DNA of 64,000 nt from positions 2,487 to 66,486 of the forward strand of contig NW_017893446.1 in NCBI RefSeq assembly GCF_001540865.1, in the 5' to 3' direction. The number at the start of each line of letters is the position of its first letter. Position 1 is the stretch's first letter. Shown here piece after piece: positions 10,651 through 21,538 of this stretch. This DNA is from Ananas comosus (Eukaryota > Streptophyta > Magnoliopsida > Poales > Bromeliaceae). The position numbers and the translations under genes were made by a program. The notes below the pieces were generated by a model that was given only the letters and a program-made list of their open reading frames with translations, was not told the DNA's origin and did not search any database.

Positions 10651-10655
10651 CTACT

Positions 10656-10831
10656 AACGATTTCGGCGAGTTGACCGCCGTCGACCCTACCAGCGCCTGG
10701 CAGAGCTTCGCGTAGTGCGCCTTCGCGTAGAGCCCCGCGGTGTCGAAAACGCGGCTCACGCGGTATAGCCGCCGCGTCTCGCCCGTAGCTGGCTGCTGCA
10801 ACATGCTATCGTCTTCGTCGTGGGGGATCAA
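10656..10831 (-). pseudogene. chimeric PMEI-like ORF, 5' part
   Basis: Minus-strand continuation of the ORF at 700-1213, separated from it only by Copia-1. It begins at an ATG (10829-10831), reads GETRRLYRVSRVFDTAG, then YAKLCQALVGS and AVNSPKS, and after removal of Copia-1 and one CTACT copy continues in frame into [14 protein letters not shown]. The Cys and helix pattern fits the N-terminal half of a plant PMEI/invertase-inhibitor domain. The start is only the first ATG in the open stretch; no signal peptide is seen, so the true 5' end may be missing. Confidence 0.6.
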
Positions 10832-11287
10832 GGATTTGCTGGTGGTGCGCGAGATGCAACGGCTGCTGTCGAAGAGGGAGTAGACTTAGAAACCTCTTTT
10901 TAAAGAAGCGCTGTTCATTGCGGACGTAGATCGAACACCTGGTGAGCGGTGACGAGGAGGGCCATGTACAAGAACGTGGAGAGGAAGAGGCAAAGAGGAA
11001 GTAGAGGATGCCGCCACAGATGTTGGTGAGCTCGGCCTCGATCTGGGCGCGGTAGGCGTGGATGGCGGGCGTAGGCGACGAAGGTGAGGGTGAGGACGAG
11101 GCCGTGGTGGGCGTTGCGCTCGCACGCGGCGATGCCGCCGACGCGGCGCACGAAGACGAGGTGCGCGTCGAGGAGGCGGAGGCCGAACTAGTGGGTCGCC
11201 CATCGCGGCTGCCGACGACGGCGGTGTCGGGGGGAGGACGCCGCGGGCAAGGAGGCGTGCGGCCTCAGCGGCGCAGGAGACCTCCTA
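10832..11287 (-). pseudogene. GC-rich captured gene fragments incl. 14-3-3-like piece
   Basis: The minus strand holds short open pieces in different frames with strongly GC-ending codons. At about 11045-10995 it reads YRAQIEAELTNICGGIL, a good match to the conserved 14-3-3 segment YR.KIE.EL..IC.GIL that normally lies ~20 residues before the [14 protein letters not shown] segment found at 700-900. Upstream (11170-11070), RLLDAHLVFVRRVGG and GLVLTLTFVAYA are hydrophobic and unrecognised. No complete gene is present. The fragment ends where Gypsy E1 begins at 11288. Confidence 0.55.
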
Positions 11288-11456
11288 TGTAAGGAAGTGA
11301 ATTCTAGAAATTCGAGGATTGTACTTCATCCAGGATTGACTAACTGTCGAGAGAATACCCATTGTGGGAGTTAAAAATGTCCAAAACACAAAAAGTGCTT
11401 TGGAGTTGAGTTCCCGAGAGCAAATAAGCAAAAATCTGAACTTGGCAGATTTTGCT

Positions 11457-11556
11457 CTCGGGGACCGGTCCCTGGAAGGGAGGACCGGTCCCCATAGCTA
11501 AGGGTCGCGGGGGAGGTCGATGCGAACGGTCCCTAAAAGTTCCCCTTTCAGGAACC
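11457..11556 (+). promoter_or_regulatory. ACCGGT-type palindrome array in E1 LTR, interrupted
   Basis: GGGGACCGGTCCCTGG and GAGGACCGGTCCCC occur at 11459-11495. The array continues after solo LTR D at 15035-15080 (AAGACCGGTCTC, GGGACCGGTCCC) and after LTR C at 25115-25155. LTRs D and C therefore both inserted within this array. Confidence 0.6.
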
Positions 11557-14500
11557 TGTCACGCCCGTGTACCAACGGAAGCGTATCCGGTAGCGTGCAC
11601 AGACCCGCCGTGTACACCACAACTCAAGCATACACCAGGCGTCTACAATCAATAAAATAAAAGCATATGATTCTAAGCAGGTAATCAGAGCCAGACTTAA
11701 AAGTTTAAACTTATACAATCCCAAAGCCTTAATACAATAAAGAAAAACAAAGTACAATTTACAATAACTTAATATACATCTCTGTACTAAACTACATAAA
11801 CTGAAGAAGGTCGTCTAGTACACGTCCAAAAAGGCTCTAGCTAGCCGCTGACCCCTCGCCAGGAACCCTAGCCTTTCCCGCTGTGGAAGGCTCTGTCAAA
11901 AAAACACAACAACAAAGAGGGCGTGAGAACTATTAAACAATAGTTCCCAGTGGGTAAGCCGCCAAGAGTGGCGAAGTACACCACTAGGTAAACTGTGGCA
12001 CGAGTAGATAGCAATAAATAAGCAAGTGATGTAATAAGCAAGTAAATGCAATAAGTATAAAAGTAGCTACTCATGCTATCTACTTAACCGTAAATAAATG
12101 TGTATCAATAGTTTGCAAGTATCAGTTAACACGAAAGATATTATCATTCACATTGATTAATAATTTAACGAACATACACCAAATTGCATACATAATTATG
12201 TTTACTGAAATTGCAGATAATATCATGTAATTACCTCCTGCATTAGCAAGAACGAAACATATTGTCAATATGTTGCTAACCAATCATGATGTCAACTTCT
12301 AGGTTATTCATCACTAAACTTACTTTAGATGTCAACTGTCTAGTTTGGTCATCAATAAGTTCACTTGTCCAAAGACATCAAGTAACTTTACTACTATATC
12401 CAACTAAAGTTGAAGCACTTGTCATAACCCAATTTTCAGTAGACTTACGCAAGGTAAGATCCAAGCCGCGCCGTGCCTAATGGCCCCGTGGTAGTGTACA
12501 CTCCCCACGGCAATCCACTTCGGCGCTCACTTCGTACATGAGCGAGCAACTGTCGCTAGGCTACTCGGGAGTGCTGGCTTGGGGGGAAGCGACCCCGCAA
12601 GCGTAAACCGTAGTCCAAGGTACAAATACCACAACAACATCATGTCTCTGACATGGAATCTCAAGCCACTCCGGAGTGCGGGGCTAGGGGGGCGCGACCC
12701 CCGCAAGCGTGTACGAAAGAGCGTAATGGCATGCTAGCTATCATCCATGGCACAAATATTCCAACTACATCATGTCTCAAACATGGAATCTCAGCTCGAC
12801 CCAACGTCGATACTGTAGTGCCCAATCATAAGTCACTATCAACACTTGTTGACATGATTCTATCAATAGCTAGTTTAACTTGACAAGTTTAAACTTTACA
12901 TTATACTAGTGATTCTATCAGGCTATACCTTGTCGGTCACTCAAATCTCTCACTACTCCTTACACATAAGGAAAGTGGTTTACTAATGTCATATTTAAAG
13001 ACTCATGGCACACATCCTGTAGTCCAATATAAACCTCTACTTGATCATCCAAGTATGTCATCATATCCAAATCTAGTTATTTACTAGATTATATTCAACT
13101 GAATAATCATTCAAGTTATGCCATCATAAGAAATTCTAGTCACTTACTAGAACATATACCATAATGTGAATCTATCATATGAAAGTAGAAACTAACAGAA
13201 TATTGTACGCAAGCAAGATAAAAGATAAAATGCTCTTCACATGATCTCTATACCATTCATTTTACAACTTGGCCTGTATATGCAAATGGATGCCTTTATC
13301 AGATTTATTCAGAGTTTAGCCCTTATACTTACTATATAGCATTGCATAGCACAACCCCGAGTACAACAATTTCTTTGTCGTTCAACCGCGTTAATTGGTA
13401 CACTCATGATATTACCATTATATCCACTTGAGTGACATCAAGTGAAATTGTTTATGCAAGTTATTATCATCATGCATGCATAGTAATTCAACAAATGGCT
13501 ATGTAAAATGAACAGACATAAGTCTTCCATTTCTATTGAGGGATGCTATCATATCCAATATGATCTACACATTGACGCATTTCTCAATGCCTTGAACTAT
13601 ACATATATATTCACATGAATATAATAACTTCAACTCAGATGTCAAAGGAGATATAGAGAGAATTCACCCTTTTCGGGAAGGTCAGACCCACCTATTACTA
13701 TCTCCCACAATTAACTCCAATAGGCCTCAACTCTGCTGAAAAGCAAACATCAAGATCGGATTAAAACTACGGCCGAAATGCCCGATTTCGGCTCAATTCA
13801 CATTTCGTATTAAGTAGTAACATAAATCGCTGTTTTGGTTCTCTTTAGTACCTCAAATTAAGTCTCTAAAGGCTTCCCAAAGCCAACCAAAGATGACCCA
13901 AAGGTCGGCTGAATTCCCGCTGCGAACAACATCAACACGACATTAGTAAACTTGTATATGCATTAAAATGGCCGAAACCTGAATAATTCAGCTTCCTAAC
14001 TGAAATTTCCACTTACCCTGGTTAGAACACCTTCCAAACCAGTTCCCAAGATCACCAATTTGATTCAATAAGGTTCTGAAACCTGCTGCAAAGCAAACAT
14101 GCCAAACTGCATCAAGTTGGTCCAACAAATCGCATTTAGGTCCGAATTAGCTTTGTAAGTAGCTAATTACCTCAAGCAAGCTTCAAAGTAGATTATCCCT
14201 GATTTAAGGGGGTCAATTCACAGATAAAAATCTCACCTCTAGCTGCTGGAACCCCTGTTACACGCAGATGGAAGCAACGACACCAAAATGCGTCAAAATC
14301 CGACGCTAAACGATGAACTAGAGAGAAATCAAGTTAAATATCTCTCTAAAACTCTCTGTCAGTGATTCTCAGCATTAAACATGAAGCATACTGTCCAAAA
14401 CACTCCATTTTACCTTTTAAAAGCTGGCCCCAAGTCCACATAAACAGTGAGCGTCGAGCGGGACGCGAAACCGGCGCAAAACGACGACATCTTTGTAGAG

Positions 14501-15029
14501 AGAGAAAAATCCTAGAGAGAGATAGTGAAGGAGGTGAAGATGCCTTTCTCTAAGCTCCAGCACCATCTGAAGGGGTCCAGAGGTCGAGCTGGGAGGATAA
14601 GGCTGAGTAAAAGGTGTGAAAAGACCAAAATAGCCCTGTTGCCACGCAGCTGCAAACTCTGCTGCTTGCTGTACCGGTAGAGCATTGATGTTGTACTGGT
14701 ACACAATGCAAAAATTCGAGAGAAAGCCACAGCAATGCGCTTTCTTGCTTTTAGCCATTCCACCACTTATCTAACTTGTCCAAACACTTGTCCCAGCCCT
14801 TTAGAATATGTAGGGTAGTCCTATTTACCATTTTCCATATTCAAACTTTGCAATTTATCAAATTCAGAGCATTGCAATCAATTTGCGATGCACTTGTCCA
14901 TTTCCAGTTACCTTCTCACTTCATTAACTTGTCAAAACCTTTCAAAGGTCTGTCAAAAATCGTGGACCAGTTCCAAAAGCCAATCCAACCCTCGAACTTG
15001 CCAATAGGTCTAAAATTCAGTATATTACA
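11557..15029 (-). mobile_element. solo LTR D (Gypsy family), TSD GAACC
   Basis: On the plus strand it runs from TGTCACGCCCG to TATATTACA (3473 bp), flanked by GAACC at 11552-11556 and 15030-15034. No internal coding region or second LTR is present, so it is a solo LTR. It shares the terminal TGTCACG / ..TTACA signature of the other Gypsy LTRs. The remainder is AT-rich noncoding, with GTACCGGTA and GTACTGGTAC motifs at 14678-14705. Confidence 0.85.
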
Positions 15030-15615
15030 GAACCAGTCTCTCAGGAAAGACCGGTCTCCCAGGGACCGGTCCCTCGGGTGAGGACCGCTTCTGTCACGTC
15101 CCGCTATCGCCAATTTGGTCGATCCAAGTCCGTACACAGACGCCGAACGGACACAACCTCCCCTGTCCGCCCAAGGCTCAATAACAACGAGTCATGTATA
15201 AAGAAATAAACAATTCTCAGGATAACATTTCAATATACATGGCTTGCACGAGGGCAAGCAACATGAACAAGTGAAAGTAACTAAACTAAACAAGTATTCT
15301 CTGTAAATTTTAAAACTTTAAAACTGAACTATACATAACTGAATAACTAAAATATTTAGTTATTTACATGCTCTTTTATACATTCATTTACAAGTCTCTG
15401 TATATCAAAATGTTTCACATGAACCCAAAATGGTATACCACTAGAACTCGGGTGTCCACTAGCTAGGCTGCTGGGCTCTTGCCGTGATCCTCGGCCACAT
15501 CGCTCGCGCTGGAACCTGTATGGTTAGTGGTATGAGAACTACTAAAAGTTCCCAGTGGGTTCGGCCGCCGACCTCGCCGACTCACCCACTAGGTCTATTC
15601 AAGCATATGTAGGCA

Positions 15616-15616
15616 N
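15616..15616. other. single N
   Basis: One ambiguous base in LTR C, close to a change in sequence character (TATGTAGGCA before, CAACTTCACCC after). It may be a contig join like the other single Ns. Confidence 0.6.
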
Positions 15617-16112
15617 CAACTTCACCCTTTGGGTCGGAACCTTCGAAGCTTGAACTCCATTAATCAAATGAAGAGTCGATCCCAAATCAGATAAACGAGG
15701 AACTCTCTCTAAAAATCAACTTAATTCGAACATCTCCGAATTTCTCCGAATTTCTTGGAACAACTATCGTATATCCATATATAATTACTTTACACTCCCA
15801 TTTTTCCGACTTTATCTTACCAATCTATTGAGACTAAACTCACACAAGAGCAAGATTCCTTCAAACTTGGTATTTCAAATCCCAGATTTCGAACACCTAC
15901 TACGATATATTTGGATCTTTGGATCTTTGATACGATCCCTTTCGTACATATACATAAATATGAATACTTACCAACAACCCTTATTCTTAAACTCTATCTA
16001 ATTAGGATTTGGGTCCAACCATCTTAGAGGGGACAATACATTTTCCCAACTTGTTCTCAAAGAATTCACGATTCTGAGGTTAACGGTACTTGGGATATCT
16101 TTAATCGTGATA

Positions 16113-16114
<2 letters not shown>

Positions 16115-16149
<35 letters not shown>
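16115..16149. repeat. (AT)n microsatellite
   Basis: 35 bases of uninterrupted alternating AT within solo LTR C. Confidence 0.95.
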
Positions 16150-16152
<3 letters not shown>

Positions 16153-18530
16153 CTCATCAACAATCCCTATTTTAAACTCTACCTTATTGCAATTATAGAT
16201 GAACTCTTATTATACCAACGACATATCTCTTCAATTTACTACCTAGTTAATCGAAGATTTCCAACTCCGCCAACACCTATTTGGATATTTTCGATATATA
16301 CTTGGATATCACTTGATATCCAACATATCAACTGAATATTCGACACCGAACCCAATTTTACCTTAACACCGACCCTTATACTGGAATATTACGAATCCCT
16401 ACTACAAATGATGGGATTACCTCCAATCAATACTCAATCAGATCAAAGGTTTTGGGATTTGACGGTATCCCTTGGATTATCTTTTGATATCCATACATAT
16501 ATACTGTAATACGTATGCTTAACCTCAGTTTACGTTTTAAACATTTCTACACTTATACTGAATCCAAATTAGAGAAAATAAGGAAGAACTTCCTTCCACA
16601 TTGCACGAGTCTTCGAATTTAACCATAAAGCTGCTTGGATGCTGCGCGATTAACTCTTTGCGAAGCAAGATTATGCCCATGTAGCTCAGCACTCCTGCAC
16701 TATGAACACTCGAGGCCCTATAACCGAAATCATAAAGCCGTAGAGATGTCCACCCACCACGATAGGCTTTAGAAACTTAGTGGAAAATACAGATACTATT
16801 AAGTAACTCGTATAAATGTAACATTAGTACGTAATATCCCACAACTATAATACATTTACTATAAACTAATACGTTTACGGATAGTTGGTACTCTTATATA
16901 CTTATTATCTTACACTTGTACCTTGGGATACTTACGTACCTGATATTGTTATCATTTGAACCACTGTAAGATTAATCTCTAAACCAATCGTAGCTCTTTA
17001 CCTTAACACCTTGATCGTATTTCTCGATCAATCTCATTTTCACACTGTAACAGATAACAACTTAGGAAATTTCCTCCTAGTCTAGTATGAGTGTAAGCAA
17101 AACAAGTTCCATCCAGCGAGGAGGAACTTGCTACTCGAGGCCTCATCAGTAGAAATGACCTGGTCCTCCACGCAGAGGGGGTCAACTGTCAGGGCAGCCC
17201 ACGTCCAACGCAGAGGGGCTATTAACCCTATCACAGTCACTCAATAACAATTGGTCTCCCAATTGGTTAATTAACCCATTTAAGTCATTTTCAGCTCCAA
17301 TAAAACCAAAACACCAAAGCTCATGCCACTTCTCCAACAATTCCTTCTAGGGTTGAGAGAGAAAGAGAGGGAGAATTAGATGAGATGAAAGGCTGTGGAG
17401 TGTTGTTCAAGTACCTGGGCAAGTGCTAGACATCTGGGTTAAAGAGATAAGAGCAGAAAATTGCAACTTAAACCCTTAAAAGACCGAACCTGCATTGCAG
17501 TCTAGTAGTTCGCAGTTCAGTCCCTGCAGGCTCGCAAATCAGTCCCTGCAGGTTTACGAATCAGTCCCTGCACTAAACAACAGCTCGCAACAGCAGTTTT
17601 CAGCCCATTTTGCGCGTCTAGTTCGCTTCGAACACTTCTAATCACTTCCCAATTATGCTCATAAACCTCCACAAGCTACCAATTAAGCTCGGGAATAAAC
17701 CAATTTCATTTTTGCATTATCTTGATCAATTTGATCAAGATTAGCAATGTAATTAATAATCCAACATACTACATTTAGAGTTTAGGAATCCCCTTGCTCT
17801 AGATTAATTACAATAAACTCTAATCAGGAATTAAGATTAATCTACTCTAGGTTTCCTCTTTAATAATTAATTCACATGTATATACTACACAAATATACTC
17901 ATAACATAGGATTTGTTCTCTAGGTTTTATGGCAACTTCAAACTCTAGCAACTAAGAAATCCTTTTGTAGGGTAATTCAAACTCCCACATACTAAGAACC
18001 TTCACCAAGTAATTTAGGATTATAGGAGACCAATTCATGCTATACTTTAATTTTCACAACTTTCATATTAACCCAAGTTCACATATATACTATATATAGT
18101 TTTCTCTAGAATTTCTTTAGCAAGGGCAGCTCAAGGAACTAGCAGATCTCAAGCTAAGTCCATTTTAGAGTAATTAAAACAAACCCTATCACATAAAACA
18201 ACAACCCTTACCTCAGGTTTCTTCCCAACCTAGCTATGCACATGTATACTATACATATATACTATGCATATAATTCTCTTTCACTAAGTTTTCATGGCAC
18301 TAAGTGCTCTAGCAACCTAGAACTCCACAGCTGAACCTTCTATAGAACAAATATCACAATTCTACTCAAGGATGAGCAAACCTACATCAGGTTTATTGCC
18401 TCCTATACCTTCAAACATCTTGTTCTAGGTTTAGTTTCCATGGCAACTAGAAGCATTAGCAACTAGATTTTTGTAGCTCAAACCTCTATAGAGTCAATAA
18501 TCTAACTCTAATCAGAAATTAGATCATACT

Positions 18531-19481
18531 TGTTAAGGATTTTGTATTGGCAAGTTTCGTGAAGTGAGTTGGAGTCTTGAAGAATCGAAGCGAATTGACA
18601 AAGATCAAAGAATTCAAGATTTCGAAAAAATCAGAAAATACCTCACGACATGAATCACGATGGTCAGGTAAAGTTTTAACTCATGTTATGGTGATTCATA
18701 CTTAATTATAGGCATTAGAATCATTTAATCAAAGTTTGGTTAATTAGAAAGTGCTTTGGACAAGTGCGGAACCTGAAACGATGCAAAACACGAAAAATTG
18801 CATTGTGTACCGGTACAGCAATCAAGCGCGTACCGGTACAGCCACTGACTTGGCTTCGTATTTCTGTTCCGTCCTTGTGTAACCGGTGACAGCCTTTCGT
18901 GTACCGGTACACAGTGTAAAACCGTGAAAACTTTCTAATTCGACTCCGATTGATTCTAAAGTCTATAAATAAGCTATTGGGCTTCTCTAACAGATCAAGC
19001 ATCATAAGAATACATGTTTGAGAAACCCTAGAGGCTTGGATTTCATCTAAAACCTATTTTCTACATATTAGCCTCTTTTAGGTCAAATCGGATCGTTGGC
19101 TCGTGGATTCGAGTGGCGTCGTGGATTCGGCGTGATTGAAGCTTCGTGGATTCGAAGTGAAGGCGTTCGTAGATTCGGACGTGAGGGCGTGGACAACCCG
19201 GAGGATTGCGCGAGATCCATAGGAGGTTAAGAGAGGTTGAGTCCGTGGAGTCGGTAAATCACCTTGTAATCTTTTCTCTTAGTGAATTATTTTTTCGCGT
19301 GTTGGTCCCGTGGGTTTTTCTCCAAATTGGAGTTTTCCCACGTAAATCTCGGTGTGCTTTTTATTTTCCGCATTTATTTTTATTGCATCGAGATTTGTGG
19401 TTTTTGGTTGTTACACCTATTCACCCCCCTCTAGGTGATAGATACAATCTAGATAGATCCTTGGGCTCCTCAAAACTTTCA
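18531..19481 (+). repeat. Copia-2 5' LTR
   Basis: 951 bp. The left half is a divergent relative of the TGTTAGG LTR, closer at its start (TGTTAAGGATTTT) to the Copia-4 LTR. The right ~230 bp is almost identical to the 3' LTR. A block of ~170 bp found in the 3' LTR (around 23810-23960) is missing. CCGGT-type palindromes are at 18806-18912 and TATAAATA at 18964-18971. Confidence 0.85.
18806..18971 (+). promoter_or_regulatory. LTR promoter: GTACCGGTAC array plus TATA box
   Basis: Three GTACCGGTAC palindromes (about 18808, 18830 and 18901) and one AACCGGTGAC lie upstream of TATAAATA at 18964. Confidence 0.6.
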
Positions 19482-19483
19482 AT

Positions 19484-19495
19484 TGGTATCAGAGC
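19484..19495 (+). other. primer-binding site (initiator Met tRNA)
   Basis: TGGTATCAGAGC, complementary to the 3' end of plant initiator Met tRNA, begins two bases after the 5' LTR. Confidence 0.9.
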
Positions 19496-19519
19496 GGGAT
19501 CTAGATAAATTGTTATCTA

Positions 19520-21538
19520 ATGGCCGAAGGTGGTAACATTAATCGACCTCCGCTCTTCGACGGTACGAATTATGCCTATTGGAAAGTTCGCATGAGAGCT
19601 TTTCTAATTGCTATCGATGAGCGGGTTTGGCAATCAATTGAATTTGGGTGGAAACATCCGATAGAAAAGGTCGATAATGTTGAAAAGCCAAAATCACGGA
19701 ATAAATGGACAAAGGAAGAAAACGAGACATCTTCGTTTAACGGCAAGGGCATAAACGCTTTATTTAATGCATTGTCTCAAACAGAGTTTACTCGGGTTTC
19801 GGCGTGTGAGACCGCCAAAGAAATTTGGGATACTCTACAAGTTACACATGAAGGAACAAGCTTAGTAAAGGTCCAAAAATTGCAAATGCTAACTAGCAAG
19901 TTTGATTCAATTTTTATGGACGAAAATGAGACCTTTACCGAGTACTATACGCGTCTACAAGACGTTGTGAATACATGTGCTAACTTGGGAGAGAAAATCC
20001 CGGATTCAAAGGTTGTTAGAAAAATTCTTCGAACTCTTCCGGAACGTTTTCGGGCAAAGGTCGCCGCGATCGAAACGGTCAAACATCCGGACGAGATGAA
20101 AGTAGAAGAATTAGTAGGAGCTTTGCAAACGTATGAGATGACTTTTCCTACTAATCAATCTTCTTCCAAGTCTTTCTCTAAAAGCACAGGGGTTGCATTG
20201 AAATCTACAAAGGAGAAGGACGAAGACTCGAGTTCCGACGACGAGTTATCAATTGCGGATTTTGAACATCAATTAGCGCTCCTCACGAAGAAGTTTCGTC
20301 GGAATTTTCGAAAGAAGAATAGATCGGACAAGGCTTCATCGTCTAAGCGACAACCTTTTTCTAAGTCATCTACATCTTCTAAATCTAAGGATCGAAAACT
20401 TGCAAAGCATTCAAAGGAAAAGGATGAATTTGAAGGAGAGATCCAATGCTACAAATGTAAAGGTTTTGGCCACATTGCGACGGATTGTCCTTCAAAGAAG
20501 ACGTATAGACAAAAGGCTATGCAAGCAAAGACGTGGGATGATTCGACATCAAGTGAATCATTGTCAAGTGACGAAGAGAAGAATGATCAAATTGCCTTAT
20601 TTGCTAATACACCTTCGTCGAATGTTGTGTGTTTATCCTCTATCGCTACTAATTCTAATGTTTCTTTTTCCTCGCATGATTCATCGAGCGACAATGGCGA
20701 AAGCGGGGAGGATTCGAACGACGAGGATATAGCGGAAGCTTACAACCTACTTCTTATTGAATCAAAGAAGATGGCTAAATTAAATAAGAAGTTGAGGCGT
20801 CGTATGTTGAATCTTGAAGAGGATAACAACAACTTGAAAACCACGATCAAAGCTCTCGAGGAGGAAAGGGAATCAATTTTGAAAACGAATTCGGACCTCC
20901 TCGGGAAGCTTAATGAAGCGGAATCAACGATCAAATCATATAAAGACAAGGTTGGATTTTTGGAGCAACAATTCGAGGAATCAAACACGTCCAACAAGTC
21001 TTTGACCGATCAAGTTCGTCAACTTCAATCCGACATTCAACGTTTTTCTTCCGGATCAAAGAAATTGGACCATATGCTCGGATTGTGTCAAACGAACAAG
21101 CTAGGCCTTGGATATGAACGGACATATGTTGAGAAGGATCAAACGGCAACATCTAAAGTCTCAACAACTTTAAAAGGCAAAGTGTGTCATCGATGTGGAG
21201 TTAACGGTCACATCAAAAGGAATTGCCCCGTGAAAGATAAGAAGAAACAATTGGCAATGTCTACACATCGATCGACACTCTCAAAACCTCAATTGACATC
21301 GTCTACAACTCAACTTCCCCCGAGGAATCAAAAGGAAAATCCAATTAGTCGAGGACCTCAAAAGAACCGGAATTCTAAGCTTAAACGACAAGTTCAACCA
21401 AAGCCTCAACCGAAGAAACCACCAACGGTTGATCAAAAGTCTAAACAAACGGCACCTAACGTCGACAAGCCGAGAAAACCAATGATCCGACAAGTTTGGA
21501 TCCGGAAAGGTGATATCTTTCCTTGCTCTTCGTCTTAG
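19520..21538 (+). CDS. gag: Copia-2 gag polyprotein (672 aa), intact
   Basis: Capsid/nucleocapsid protein of a SIRE-like Copia element. It is expected to package element RNA into cytoplasmic virus-like particles. The start is the first ATG, 24 bases after the primer site (MAEGGNINRPPLFDG). Residues 10-215 form the Copia capsid-type domain ([54 protein letters not shown]-like). A Ser/Lys-rich linker follows, then CCHC zinc knuckle 1 at 310-323 (CYKCKGFGHIATDC), an acidic stretch, a long coiled coil at ~405-510, CCHC knuckle 2 at 556-569 (CHRCGVNGHIKRNC), and a basic Pro/Gln/Lys-rich tail ending KGDIFPCSSS. In Copia-3 the equivalent frame continues into protease; here it stops and pol is missing. 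This is the only undamaged retroelement protein in the window. Confidence 0.92.
   Translation: MAEGGNINRPPLFDGTNYAYWKVRMRAFLIAIDERVWQSIEFGWKHPIEKVDNVEKPKSRNKWTKEENETSSFNGKGINALFNALSQTEFTRVSACETAKEIWDTLQVTHEGTSLVKVQKLQMLTSKFDSIFMDENETFTEYYTRLQDVVNTCANLGEKIPDSKVVRKILRTLPERFRAKVAAIETVKHPDEMKVEELVGALQTYEMTFPTNQSSSKSFSKSTGVALKSTKEKDEDSSSDDELSIADFEHQLALLTKKFRRNFRKKNRSDKASSSKRQPFSKSSTSSKSKDRKLAKHSKEKDEFEGEIQCYKCKGFGHIATDCPSKKTYRQKAMQAKTWDDSTSSESLSSDEEKNDQIALFANTPSSNVVCLSSIATNSNVSFSSHDSSSDNGESGEDSNDEDIAEAYNLLLIESKKMAKLNKKLRRRMLNLEEDNNNLKTTIKALEEERESILKTNSDLLGKLNEAESTIKSYKDKVGFLEQQFEESNTSNKSLTDQVRQLQSDIQRFSSGSKKLDHMLGLCQTNKLGLGYERTYVEKDQTATSKVSTTLKGKVCHRCGVNGHIKRNCPVKDKKKQLAMSTHRSTLSKPQLTSSTTQLPPRNQKENPISRGPQKNRNSKLKRQVQPKPQPKKPPTVDQKSKQTAPNVDKPRKPMIRQVWIRKGDIFPCSSS

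Noticed and set aside
16115..16149. The (AT)n run as a structural or replication element
   Set aside because: An ordinary microsatellite inside a decayed LTR; nothing nearby supports a role.
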